The notes beneath the pieces are model-generated. The model searched no databases. It worked only from the letters and a program-made list of their open reading frames with translations, and was not told the DNA's origin. This document shows, in pieces, positions 52,217 through 60,675 of a DNA stretch of 64,000 bases (the first letter of the stretch is position 1; every line of letters begins with the position of its first letter). Position numbers and translations under genes: made by a program. This DNA is from Blautia coccoides (GTDB taxonomy: Bacteria; Bacillota; Clostridia; Lachnospirales; Lachnospiraceae), in the NCBI RefSeq assembly GCF_034355335.1, contig NZ_CP136422.1, forward strand, positions 5,554,501 to 5,618,500. The letters run 5' to 3'.

Positions 52217-53125
52217 TTATTCATCCAGTACTCTGCTGCTGATGGAAAAGATACCTTTGGGCCTGAACTGAAGAATGATGACCACAACAATGAAGATCAG
52301 GACTTTTCCCAGGGACGCACTCGTAAAGAATTCAAACACAGGCCCGCCCACGCCAATGACAGTGGAGCCTGTAATGCAGCCCACGATCCTTCCCACACCG
52401 CCGACTACCACCGTCATAAAACTGTCTACAATGTAAGACTGCCCCACAGTAGGCCCGATACTGCCCAAAAATGTAATGGCACATCCCGCTACTCCGGCAA
52501 ATCCGGAGCCTACAGCAAAGGTCATCATATCGCAGGCTGCTGTATTGACGCCAAGGCTGGCTGCCATGGGACGGTTCTGCATTGCCGCTCTGATATTCCG
52601 CCCCTGTCTGGTCCGGTACATGAGAAACCCAATGAGTGCACAGCACACAACCGCCAGGCCGAAGATGAAGAGGCGTTTGCAGGACATGGAGAACATGCCG
52701 AAGATATGGATGTTCTTATCCAGAAATGACGGACAGGATACGCTCACATTGGCCGGCCCGAAGACGGACCGAACCAACTGCTGCAGCACAAGGCTGATCC
52801 CCCAGGTGACCAGAAGGCTGTCCAGTGCCCTGCCGTACAGCCTGCATATGATAACACGCTCCAACAGAACACCAAGCAGTGCCGTGAACAGGAAGGATAC
52901 CAGAATCGCTGCAGGAAAGTACCAGTCAAACATAGCCTCCGGAAAAATCTGTTTCCATATATTCTGAACCACATAAGTGGCATAGGCGCCAATCATTATA
53001 AACTCGCCGTGGGCCATGTTGATGACGCCCATCAACCCAAAAGTGATCGCCAGTCCCAGAGACGCCAGTAAAAGTATGGAGCTGACACTCAGGGCGTTGA
53101 ACATCTGCATAAAGAATAAATCCAT
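52217..53125 (-). CDS. urtB: Urea/amide ABC transporter permease UrtB
   Basis: 302 residues starting MDLFFMQMFNALSV behind GGAGGGAG. LivH-type permease with GLMGVINMAHGEFIMIGAY near residue 30 and RTRQGRNIRAAMQNRPMAA in the central cytoplasmic loop. Multiple membrane helices span the length, paired with UrtC. Confidence 0.94.
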   Translation of the reverse strand: MDLFFMQMFNALSVSSILLLASLGLAITFGLMGVINMAHGEFIMIGAYATYVVQNIWKQIFPEAMFDWYFPAAILVSFLFTALLGVLLERVIICRLYGRALDSLLVTWGISLVLQQLVRSVFGPANVSVSCPSFLDKNIHIFGMFSMSCKRLFIFGLAVVCCALIGFLMYRTRQGRNIRAAMQNRPMAASLGVNTAACDMMTFAVGSGFAGVAGCAITFLGSIGPTVGQSYIVDSFMTVVVGGVGRIVGCITGSTVIGVGGPVFEFFTSASLGKVLIFIVVVIILQFRPKGIFSISSRVLDE

Positions 53126-53156
53126 TTTTCTCCCTCCTCTCCCGTTTCGGGCCATG

Positions 53157-54461
53157 TTATTCCGTATCTACACTCAGGTCTTTTGCCCAGTCATAGCTCT
53201 TTAACCACGGATCCGGCTCAACTCTGTCCTCAGTCTCCCAGAGTGTCTGGATCTGTCCGTCCGCATCGCATTTTCCAACCAATACTTTCTGGAGGCAGTG
53301 ATGGGTAGTTCCTTTTGCGATGGTTACCAGGCCTTCCGGTGTCTCAGCCTCAATTTCCCCGCTTTCGCAGGCCTCGATCACAGGTTCCACGTCAAAGGTT
53401 CCCGCCTTTTCCACTGCTGCTTTCCACAGGTAGACACCTTCATACGCATTTACCACCGGGTCGCCTGTAACTTTATCTTCACCGTACAGCTCTTTGAATT
53501 TTTCCGTGAAAGCTTTGGACTCCTCTGTGTCAACAGACTGGAAGTAGTTCCATGCAAAGAGATGGCCTTCCGCGTATTCAGCCCCCATACCCCGGATATC
53601 TTCCTCATAGCAGGAAAAAGACATGGTCTGGATCTGGTCGGGACTGAGTCCTGCGTCCTTGTACTGTTTGAAAAAAGATACATTGGAATCACCGTTAATG
53701 GTATTGATGATCACATCGGGCTTTGTCTCCTGGATCTTTGTTATGACTGTGGAACAGTCTGTGTAACCAAGAGGAATATACTCCTCGCCTACGATCTCAT
53801 AGCCGTAATCCTTCTGCATGGCTTTGATGATGGTGTTGGTGGTTCTGGGATATACATAGTCGGAACCAAACAGGAAAATCTTAAGTGTTCCGTCATCTCC
53901 CTTGCAGTTCTCCATCAGATAATCCATTGCCGGGATGGCCTGCTGGTTGGGACAGGGTGCTGTGTACATGATATTGTGGGAGGATTCCAGCCCTTCGTAC
54001 TGCACCGGATACCAGAGAAGTCCGTCATTGCCCTCCACCACGGGAAGCACTGCTTTTCGGCTGGCGCTGGTCCAGCATCCGAAAATTGTTGCCACCTTGT
54101 CTTTTGTCAGAAGTTTTGTGGCCTTCTCCGCAAAGACTGCCGCGTCAGACGCACCGTCTTCCAGAACGTATTCTATCTGTTTTCCGAGAACGCCGCCGTC
54201 CTCATTGATCTCATCAATGGCCATCTGTGCTGCCTCTATCATGGGTTTCTCTGCCATAGCCATGGTGCCGCTCTGAGAATGCAGGATTCCCACCTTGACT
54301 GTGTCTCCGGAGGATGAAGATTTTGCTGTCTCTTCTGTCTTATCTGTTTTTCCGGTGCTGCCTGCCTCTGCTATGGCGCCTCCACTGCAGGCTGTCAGGC
54401 CGAACAGCATAGTGCCTGCCAGCATAAATGATACCGCGCTTTTAAGATATTTGTTTTTCAT
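53157..54461 (-). CDS. urtA: Urea/amide ABC transporter substrate-binding lipoprotein UrtA
   Basis: 434 residues from the ATG behind GGAAAGGGGA. Lipoprotein signal with lipobox LTAC (Cys near residue 25), a Ser/Thr-rich linker, then the Peripla_BP_5 domain beginning VKVGILHSQSGTMAMAEKP. It contains DGASDAAVFAEKATKLL and the urea-type pocket sequence NDGLLWYPVQYEGLESS. FmdD-type amide-binding proteins look alike, and amiF in the same operon makes amides a plausible substrate. First gene of the operon. Confidence 0.93.
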   Translation of the reverse strand: MKNKYLKSAVSFMLAGTMLFGLTACSGGAIAEAGSTGKTDKTEETAKSSSSGDTVKVGILHSQSGTMAMAEKPMIEAAQMAIDEINEDGGVLGKQIEYVLEDGASDAAVFAEKATKLLTKDKVATIFGCWTSASRKAVLPVVEGNDGLLWYPVQYEGLESSHNIMYTAPCPNQQAIPAMDYLMENCKGDDGTLKIFLFGSDYVYPRTTNTIIKAMQKDYGYEIVGEEYIPLGYTDCSTVITKIQETKPDVIINTINGDSNVSFFKQYKDAGLSPDQIQTMSFSCYEEDIRGMGAEYAEGHLFAWNYFQSVDTEESKAFTEKFKELYGEDKVTGDPVVNAYEGVYLWKAAVEKAGTFDVEPVIEACESGEIEAETPEGLVTIAKGTTHHCLQKVLVGKCDADGQIQTLWETEDRVEPDPWLKSYDWAKDLSVDTE

Positions 54462-54483
54462 ATGATTTCCCCTTTCCAAAGTA

Positions 54484-54519
54484 ACAAAAAACCGCCATTC
54501 CCTCCGTGGGGATGACGGC
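54484..54519 (-). terminator. Intrinsic terminator in front of urtA
   Basis: A 10-bp stem with a single bulged A (CCGTCATCCC pairing with GGGAATGGCGG) and a T6 tail on the minus strand, 23 nt upstream of urtA. It ends the two-component transcript or attenuates urt transcription. Confidence 0.8.
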
Positions 54520-54647
54520 ATTGTCAGCTGTTATTCTCTCTTTTTTCTTACACCCTTACTATAACGGAAAATGGAAAGGGGCACTACCCCACATTTCTGA
54601 TATTTTACCTGACAAAATCTATTTTCCGCTCATTCTTCAATCTGTGC

Positions 54648-55691
54648 TCAGTGGTTTTTTCTGTACTGGATGGGAGCTGCGCCTGTGTATTCTTTGAATT
54701 TTTTCGCAAAATAGTCAATGGTGGAATATCCGCAGGCCTCAGCAATCTCGTAAATCTTCAAGTTGGATGTTTTCAGAAGCTCTTTTGCATATTCCATGCG
54801 CATCATGGTCATATATTTGTTAAACCCAATGCCTGTTTTGTTTCTGAACAGCACACGTATATAATCTTTGCTCAGCTCCACCTCCTCTGCCGCCCTGTCC
54901 AGCGCATCGGCTTCCCCTATGTACGCGGACAGGCAGGTGCAGATCCGGTTCAGGGTGTTGTCCTGGACGGAGAGCTGGAAACGACGGGACAGGGCGGAAA
55001 GCTTTCCCAGTGAGGCTGCAAAATCTTCCCTGCAGCTTTCCGGGCACAATTTATTTTCTCTGTCTGTAAAATGCCGAAGCCAGGGATATTTTTTCTGCAT
55101 CTGTTCTTTTATCCTTTGGATCAGGCACTCTAAGATACCGGCGATTTTCTCCGGCTCTTTCGGATATCGGGCCTCAGCGCCTGCTGCTGCGTCTTCCAGC
55201 AGCTCATCCGGTATCTCCTCCCCTTTCAGTATTTTCTCCAACAGCCTGTTTTCCAGTCCCTGATCAATGGTCATCAGAAGATCAGCGCCTGTGAGATTCC
55301 GGCTGCGCTGCTCGTCGAGTATGTTTTTTACAAGCGCAAGGCCCTCCTCCATTTTCCTGTCTGTGAGGGGTTTGGATATGTAGTCTGCTGCTCCCAGGCG
55401 CATTCCCTCCCTGGCATACTGAAAATCGCTGTAGGTACTGGAAATAACGCAGACGGTCCCTCGGTATTTTTCTCTTATGACGCGTATGAGTTCCAGACCG
55501 TCCATCCCCGGCATGCGTATATCTGTTATGACAAGATCATAAAACTCCTTTTCTAAGAGTTTCAATGCCTCTGTGCTGCTGCTGGCTATGCTTTTCAGAG
55601 TAAAATCCGATTCCTCCCATACTTTGAACCGCGATACAATATAGCCGGCAGCCCTGTCATCATCTACAAAAAGGACCTGATATTTCTGCAT
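54648..55691 (-). CDS. AraC-type (YesN-like) response regulator
   Basis: 347 residues from the ATG behind GGGGAAAA. Receiver domain (1-120) with VDDDRA, the phospho-acceptor in VITDIRMPGMDG and the Lys in ISKPLTDRK; a helical middle part; and a C-terminal AraC domain with two helix-turn-helix units (VELSKDYIRVLFRNKTGIGF; IAEACGYSTIDYFAKKFKEYTG). Its start lies inside the kinase gene. Being directly upstream of urtABCDE on the same strand, it may control amide/urea uptake; this is inference. Confidence 0.93.
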   Translation of the reverse strand: MQKYQVLFVDDDRAAGYIVSRFKVWEESDFTLKSIASSSTEALKLLEKEFYDLVITDIRMPGMDGLELIRVIREKYRGTVCVISSTYSDFQYAREGMRLGAADYISKPLTDRKMEEGLALVKNILDEQRSRNLTGADLLMTIDQGLENRLLEKILKGEEIPDELLEDAAAGAEARYPKEPEKIAGILECLIQRIKEQMQKKYPWLRHFTDRENKLCPESCREDFAASLGKLSALSRRFQLSVQDNTLNRICTCLSAYIGEADALDRAAEEVELSKDYIRVLFRNKTGIGFNKYMTMMRMEYAKELLKTSNLKIYEIAEACGYSTIDYFAKKFKEYTGAAPIQYRKNH

Positions 55692-58326
55692 TGTTTTCCC
55701 CTGCCTTTCTCTCTTCACAGTTATCCAGTATCTCTAATGCTTTCTGAAATTCCATGTTTTCTATTTTACTTTTAAGACTGCTGAATGAATCCTTATCCAT
55801 ATGGTTTCTGAATATCTCTTCTTTCTGTTCCCAGAACTCCAGAGCTGTAAAATCAGCAAATTCCAGAAGTCCGCACAGCTCAAAAGCCGCAGAATCATAT
55901 GACTGCTGTATATCCGCGGGTCTGTCCGTGATATTTTTTGCTGCATCCTGCCGGCGGTTTTGTATTCGGACGAAACTTTTGTATTCCTGCTCAATGTCCT
56001 CTGCCTGTTTTTCCAGCTCTTTTTTATCTGCGTGATCCTCCAGCATTTGTTCCAGCCGGACTATTTTTTCATTCAGAGATCCCATCTGCAGTGTGGCTGT
56101 CAGACCTTTCAGCATATGTGTTTTCTTTTTCAACTCCTCCCGGTCTCCCTCTGCCGCCAGGGACACAAGTGCCTGTATGTCCGTTTCATGGCGTTTTGAA
56201 AACTGCCCTCTCATTTTAAGCAGCATCTCTGTTTCCTCTTTGCGGGAATCCGACCCTGAGCGGACGATAGCAGCAGGTGCTCCGAGAAATTCCTTCAGGA
56301 CAGCGGGAAGTTTTTCTGCACGCATGGGTTTCAGCACATAGCCATCCATCTCCAGAAGACATCTTCGCAGATTTTCCTTCTCCACATCAGCAGTCAGCGC
56401 TGCCACCGGCGTGATCATATTTTTGCCGCAGCCGCGGATTTTTTCCACTGCTGTATAGCCGTCCATATCCTCCATGTGGATATCCATAAAAATCAGTTCA
56501 TATTCCTCATCCAGGCATTTTTCTACTGCATCATTCCCCGACGAAGCTGTATGGACCTGCAGACCGAAGAATTCCAGGATTTTTTTCTCCATCTTCTGGT
56601 TTATTCGATTATCCTCCACCAGGAGGATTTTTCTGTTGGGATATTGGGGGAACAACGTGCCGTCATCCGATATCATACAGGGTACGCAGTCTGTATCGGC
56701 AGTCCTGAGCGGTATCTTGACCACAAAACAGCTCCCCACACTGCGCTCAGTGAGATAAATCTGCCCGCCCATGAGCTGCGTCAGTTTTCTGCATATGGAA
56801 AGACCAAGGCCTGTTCCGCCGTATTTTCTGGAAGTATTTCTCTCGCTCTGTTCAAAAGGCCGGAAGATACGTCCCCAATCCTCTTTTGCTATACCGATCC
56901 CTGTGTCCGCCACTGTGATCGTGAGCCAGAACAACCTTTCGTCTTTTTTCATGGATTCATTGAGAAAATTATAATATTTAAGGGTTTCTCCCTCTGCGTG
57001 AAAAGAGGCGGAGGAGGATCTGTCTGCCTGTACTGTAATGCCGCCTTTTGCTGTGAACTTGACGGAATTGCCTATGAGATTTGTCAGCACCTGTCTGACT
57101 TTTCCCATGTCGCCCTTTACATACCGGGGCAGCTCCTCACTTATGATCATTTTCAGGTACAGGCCTTTTTCCTCTGCCCGGTACCTGAAAACAGTTTCCA
57201 GGCTGTCAAACAGTTCCCGTATATCAAATTCTGTGCGCTCCAGACGAGACATGTCTGCCGACAATCTGGAATAATCCAGGACATTTCCGATATTCTGCTG
57301 CAGAAGCAGGTCCGCTTTTTCCATGGCATCCACATATTCCTGCTGTTCTGCATCCAGCTTTGTCTGTCCCAAAAGGAAACGGTATCCCGAGAGAGTATTG
57401 AGAGGAGTTCTGATCTCATGGCTCATGCCGGCAAGAAACTCACTTTTCGCCTTGGATGCCTCCTGCATTCTGCGGCTGACCTCGTTGAATTTCCCGGCAA
57501 ACATGCGAAGCTCCGCGGATCCTTCGGGTATCAGCAGCACCGGTGTTTCCTCACTGTCGGCGCGGTATGTTTCAAGCTGATGGGAATAGTGTACAACAGG
57601 CCGGGTAAAGTACCGGTATACCAACATAAAAATCATGATCAGAATAGCGGAAATGACAAGAAGCAGTATTTCCTGTATGCCAAGCACAATGTCTGTCTGA
57701 TGCTCTGCCACGGCCAGTTCTCCCTCCTGGCGGTTCTTGATCACTTCCTGGAATTTTTCTATTCTCTGCCGTATGGTTTCTTTTTCAAAGGTATAGTCTC
57801 CGTTAAAAAGGATTTCCTTTGCTTTGTCCGCTTTCTCCTCCTCATTCATGCGGCTGTCCTCTATATTCAGCACATAACTGCGCACTGCTCCGGGAATCTC
57901 AGCTTCTATATGGCCCGCGTCTGTTGCCAGACGGATGGCACGTATCTCCACATCCATGAGAAGATCCAGATTCCTTTTGATATCTGTGAGCATTTCCCTC
58001 TCTTTTCCCGTCAGGTTTGTCTCCTCCAGACGGGCTATGGCATTGTCGTGGGATTTTGTCACGTATCGCTCCTTCCAGTAGTTTTCCAGGTATTTTGCAT
58101 TTCCTGTAACTACAAAACACCGCATCTCATTGGTCATACTGTCGGATGCATCCAGAATCTCACGGCACAGCATTTCGCAGCGGGACTTCTGCCTTTCTGC
58201 CTTCACTTCCCTGTGCATGTACTGCCTGAGGATAACCGTATTGATTATGACAAATACCAGTACCAGAAACATGGCAGAAAATATCATGACATTGAGAGTC
58301 TTTTGTTTTACTAATTTCTTTTTCAC
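55660..58326 (-). CDS. Hybrid sensor histidine kinase with REC and HPt domains
   Basis: 888 residues. Membrane helix 1 (about 12-34), an extracytoplasmic four-helix-like sensor (35-222), membrane helix 2 (223-246) and a linker. HisKA has the phospho-His in SHEIRTPLNTL near residue 300; HATPase_c follows with NLIGNSVKF, ADTGIGIA and GGTGLGLSI. The receiver domain (about 580-690) has the Asp in IFMDIHMEDMDG, and an HPt domain the His in THMLKGLTA (about 745). A C-terminal tail of about 130 residues is unassigned. A phosphorelay to the overlapping AraC-type regulator is the obvious output. Confidence 0.93.
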   Translation of the reverse strand: MKKKLVKQKTLNVMIFSAMFLVLVFVIINTVILRQYMHREVKAERQKSRCEMLCREILDASDSMTNEMRCFVVTGNAKYLENYWKERYVTKSHDNAIARLEETNLTGKEREMLTDIKRNLDLLMDVEIRAIRLATDAGHIEAEIPGAVRSYVLNIEDSRMNEEEKADKAKEILFNGDYTFEKETIRQRIEKFQEVIKNRQEGELAVAEHQTDIVLGIQEILLLVISAILIMIFMLVYRYFTRPVVHYSHQLETYRADSEETPVLLIPEGSAELRMFAGKFNEVSRRMQEASKAKSEFLAGMSHEIRTPLNTLSGYRFLLGQTKLDAEQQEYVDAMEKADLLLQQNIGNVLDYSRLSADMSRLERTEFDIRELFDSLETVFRYRAEEKGLYLKMIISEELPRYVKGDMGKVRQVLTNLIGNSVKFTAKGGITVQADRSSSASFHAEGETLKYYNFLNESMKKDERLFWLTITVADTGIGIAKEDWGRIFRPFEQSERNTSRKYGGTGLGLSICRKLTQLMGGQIYLTERSVGSCFVVKIPLRTADTDCVPCMISDDGTLFPQYPNRKILLVEDNRINQKMEKKILEFFGLQVHTASSGNDAVEKCLDEEYELIFMDIHMEDMDGYTAVEKIRGCGKNMITPVAALTADVEKENLRRCLLEMDGYVLKPMRAEKLPAVLKEFLGAPAAIVRSGSDSRKEETEMLLKMRGQFSKRHETDIQALVSLAAEGDREELKKKTHMLKGLTATLQMGSLNEKIVRLEQMLEDHADKKELEKQAEDIEQEYKSFVRIQNRRQDAAKNITDRPADIQQSYDSAAFELCGLLEFADFTALEFWEQKEEIFRNHMDKDSFSSLKSKIENMEFQKALEILDNCEERKAGENNAEISGPFCR

Positions 58327-58349
58327 AGTTGCATCTTCTCCTTCTTCAA

Positions 58350-58378
58350 TCTATAATATGTAACGGTTGATAAATCAA
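58350..58378 (-). promoter_or_regulatory. Promoter of the hybrid kinase operon
   Basis: TTGATT, 17 nt, TATAGA on the minus strand, in the 109-bp divergent intergenic region. Confidence 0.5.
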
Positions 58379-58435
58379 AAGTCCGTGGAATCGTTACTAT
58401 AAATACTATTATTTTAAGGAAAGAAGGTCCGGCCT

Positions 58436-59521
58436 ATGACCCCCGTAAATATTCTGATCGTCGATGATGTACCGGAACATCTGCAAAATGCCGGAAATAT
58501 TCTCCGGGAGCTGGGATATCCTATCCGCGTGGCCCTGAACGGAAAGGATGCTCTGCGTCTTATCCGGAGACAGAGACCCTCAGTTGTGCTTCTTGACGTG
58601 TCCATGGAAGGCATGAACGGTTTCCAGGTATGCCGCTCCATACGCGCAGAGAAGGAATATGAGGATATTGCCATTATCTTTGTCACTGCCAGCGATGACG
58701 AGCGCAGTATACAGGAGGGGTTTTTGGCAGGTGGACAGGATTATGTGTCCAAACCCTTTCGGCCTCTAGAACTGCTGGCAAGAGTAAAAAACCAGATTCG
58801 CATTGTCAGCCAGTCAGAGAGACTAAAGGACGCCTATCAGGAACTAGACCTGTTCTGCCACAACGTTTCCCATGACTTAAAGTCCCCGCTTCTGGTACTT
58901 CGGCAGCTTGCCGCTATGCTGACGGGCACCTGCTCAGACAGGAAAAATGAAGAAACGGAAACTATTTCCGGTCTGCTGGACGAAAAATGCAGCCAGCTCC
59001 TGGAAATGGTGGAGCGGCTTTTGGAGCTTTCCCACACAGCACAGATAGAATCCCACCTCCAGCCGGTGGATCTTGCCGGGATTTTTCGCAAGACCGTTGA
59101 AGAGCTGGCCGGACTGGAACCTGAACGGAAATTTCGCATTTCTGTGGAGGAGATGCCCATGCTGAACGCTGACCCCGCTCTCATGAAGCTGCTGGCCCAG
59201 AATATTTTCAGCAACGCTGTTAAATTCACACGGCACCGGGAGACTGCTGAGATAACCACTTCCTGTACAACAGACGCGGCCGGGCTTATAATAACCATCA
59301 AAGACAACGGAGTAGGATTTGATCCTGCAAATTCCGGCAGGCTGTTTCAGGTATTTTCACGGCTGCACGATGCCTCTGAGTTTGAGGGGACCGGCGTAGG
59401 GCTTACCATCGTTGAGCGTATCATGCGAACACATGGAGGCTCCGTATCTATAAGCGGAGAACCGGACTGCGGAGCCGCAGTGACGCTGCATTTTCCCCGG
59501 AAGCTGCTTTCCTTTGAGTAA
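58436..59521 (+). CDS. Soluble REC-histidine kinase
   Basis: 361 residues. An N-terminal receiver domain (LIVDDVPEH; phospho-acceptor in VLLDVSMEGMNG; YVSKPFRPLE) is followed by HisKA with NVSHDLKSPLLVL (His near residue 145) and HATPase_c (NIFSNAVKF, DNGVGFDP, EGTGVGLTI). There are no membrane segments, so input comes through phosphorylation of the receiver. It is divergent from the hybrid kinase gene, which suggests a branched relay with it. Confidence 0.92.
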   Translation: MTPVNILIVDDVPEHLQNAGNILRELGYPIRVALNGKDALRLIRRQRPSVVLLDVSMEGMNGFQVCRSIRAEKEYEDIAIIFVTASDDERSIQEGFLAGGQDYVSKPFRPLELLARVKNQIRIVSQSERLKDAYQELDLFCHNVSHDLKSPLLVLRQLAAMLTGTCSDRKNEETETISGLLDEKCSQLLEMVERLLELSHTAQIESHLQPVDLAGIFRKTVEELAGLEPERKFRISVEEMPMLNADPALMKLLAQNIFSNAVKFTRHRETAEITTSCTTDAAGLIITIKDNGVGFDPANSGRLFQVFSRLHDASEFEGTGVGLTIVERIMRTHGGSVSISGEPDCGAAVTLHFPRKLLSFE

Positions 59522-59524
59522 ACA

Positions 59525-59577
59525 GAAAAAAGCACAAAACAGTGGGAGATTCATCTCCGTCGATGTTTTGTGCTTTG
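59525..59577. terminator. Bidirectional terminator
   Basis: A perfect 13-bp outer stem (59529-59541 / 59564-59576) and an inner GGAGAT/ATCTCC stem. The T6 tail lies on the minus strand, so it serves the Rpn pseudogene best while also closing the plus-strand kinase gene. Confidence 0.8.
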
Positions 59578-59624
59578 TTGGTATTATATTAGCAGAGTGC
59601 CTTGTGAAATGCAAGGGGATTTAT

Positions 59625-60104
59625 TTATTTTGTCATCTTGATCCACTCCTCTACTTTTCTTGCGTACTCCGGTTCAATGATCTTATCTGAAAAGGTAATG
59701 ATTGTTTCCTGACAGTTTCCAGCACTTTGTCCGTTTCTATGGAAGACAGATATCCCGCCTCAATACTGAGCCGCAGACATCCAACGTTCAGTACCGTATT
59801 GATACGGCTCATATCAGATGTACACAGGACGGTCATCCTGAGACGGATTCTGCTCCCGTACTTTTTCAGAATCCGGGTTATGTGGCTTACATATTTAATT
59901 TTGCACTTTTCCGAAAATGAGCTTTCGTAGTCCACAACCGCATAACTGCTGTCTTCCAATTTAAAAAGGTTATCTGTCGCCATTTCACTAGTACATCGCA
60001 AATTAAATAACTGCACTATCACTGAGAATGATTTTTCCTTCATTCCTTCTCCGAGGATTTTAGATACAATGTCTTTGTTTTGATAGGCAATATTATTTAT
60101 ACAT
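59625..60104 (-). pseudogene. Decayed Rpn-family paralogue
   Basis: Clearly derived from a gene like 46454-47419. It retains AYQNKDIVSKIL, EMATDNLFKLEDSSYAVVDYESS (as two shorter matches), LSIEAGYLSSIETDKVLE and DKIIEPEYARKVEEWIKM. The start ATG at 60104 runs into a stop after three codons because of a frameshift. An internal stretch before EMATDNLF is rearranged, about 60 codons are missing after VLETVRKQ with a frame change, and the coiled-coil C-terminus is replaced by an early stop. About 80 bp of upstream sequence is also shared with the intact copy. A 130-codon frame inside it is unlikely to be functional. Confidence 0.82.
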
Positions 60105-60326
60105 ATCTCTCCTTTATTTTGGCAAATTTTTATTTAGCATGCAATTATAAAAATATTGTCATATGCATCACCTCCGGATTCTATGGCTTTTAAGTCTTGG
60201 AATGATCGGCGATTCACCTCTGTTCAGAAGACCCCTGACAAGATTTCTCTGCAAAATCACCTATTTTCTTTTCCCCGCATATCTGCTATAATTATCCGCA
60301 GGATAATACGAATGGAGGAATATATC

Positions 60327-60578
60327 ATGACAGTATATAAAACAAGAGGTGTCTGTTCCCGTTCCATCGAAATTGAACTGGACGGAGATACCATTGCATC
60401 TGTGAAGTTCAATGGTGGTTGTAACGGCAATACAAAGGGAATTGCCAGCCTTGTAAAAGGAATGAAGGTGGACGAAGTCATTGAACGCCTGAAAGGAACT
60501 GACTGCGGCGGACGCGGCACATCCTGCCCGGATCAGCTTGCCCTGGCTCTGGAATCCATCAAAGCACAGAATGCATAA
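60327..60578 (+). CDS. TSCPD-domain protein (four-Cys family)
   Basis: 83 residues from the ATG behind GGAGGAA; the frame is open further upstream, but without a ribosome site. Conserved Cys are in RGVCSRS, GGCNGN, TDCGGRG and the name-giving TSCPDQLA. This is the short four-Cys TSCPD family (similar to the C-terminal domain of some ribonucleotide reductases), probably metal-binding, with no known specific function. Monocistronic, with a TATAAT at about 60286-60291. Confidence 0.88.
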   Translation: MTVYKTRGVCSRSIEIELDGDTIASVKFNGGCNGNTKGIASLVKGMKVDEVIERLKGTDCGGRGTSCPDQLALALESIKAQNA

Positions 60579-60601
60579 GCTTGAATATCAAAGTATAAAA
60601 T

Positions 60602-60660
60602 AAAAGCCGCATCCTGCCGAAGACCATTACTTTGGTCTCCGACAAGAGACGGCTTTTCTT
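60602..60660 (+). terminator. Terminator behind the TSCPD gene
   Basis: AAAAGCCG/CGGCTTTT outer stem with an inner GAGACCA-type stem and T-rich end, 24 nt behind the stop. The permease gene starts immediately after it. Confidence 0.7.
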
Positions 60661-60675
60661 GTGAGGCTGATGATC

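Noticed and set aside
56476..58314. Long plus-strand open frame of about 612 codons
   Set aside because: Exactly antisense to the hybrid kinase gene, with Cys/Phe/His-rich composition typical of a shadow frame.
60156..60326. N-terminal extension of the TSCPD protein
   Set aside because: It contains the gene's likely promoter (TATAAT) and ribosome site; the family is about 80 residues long.
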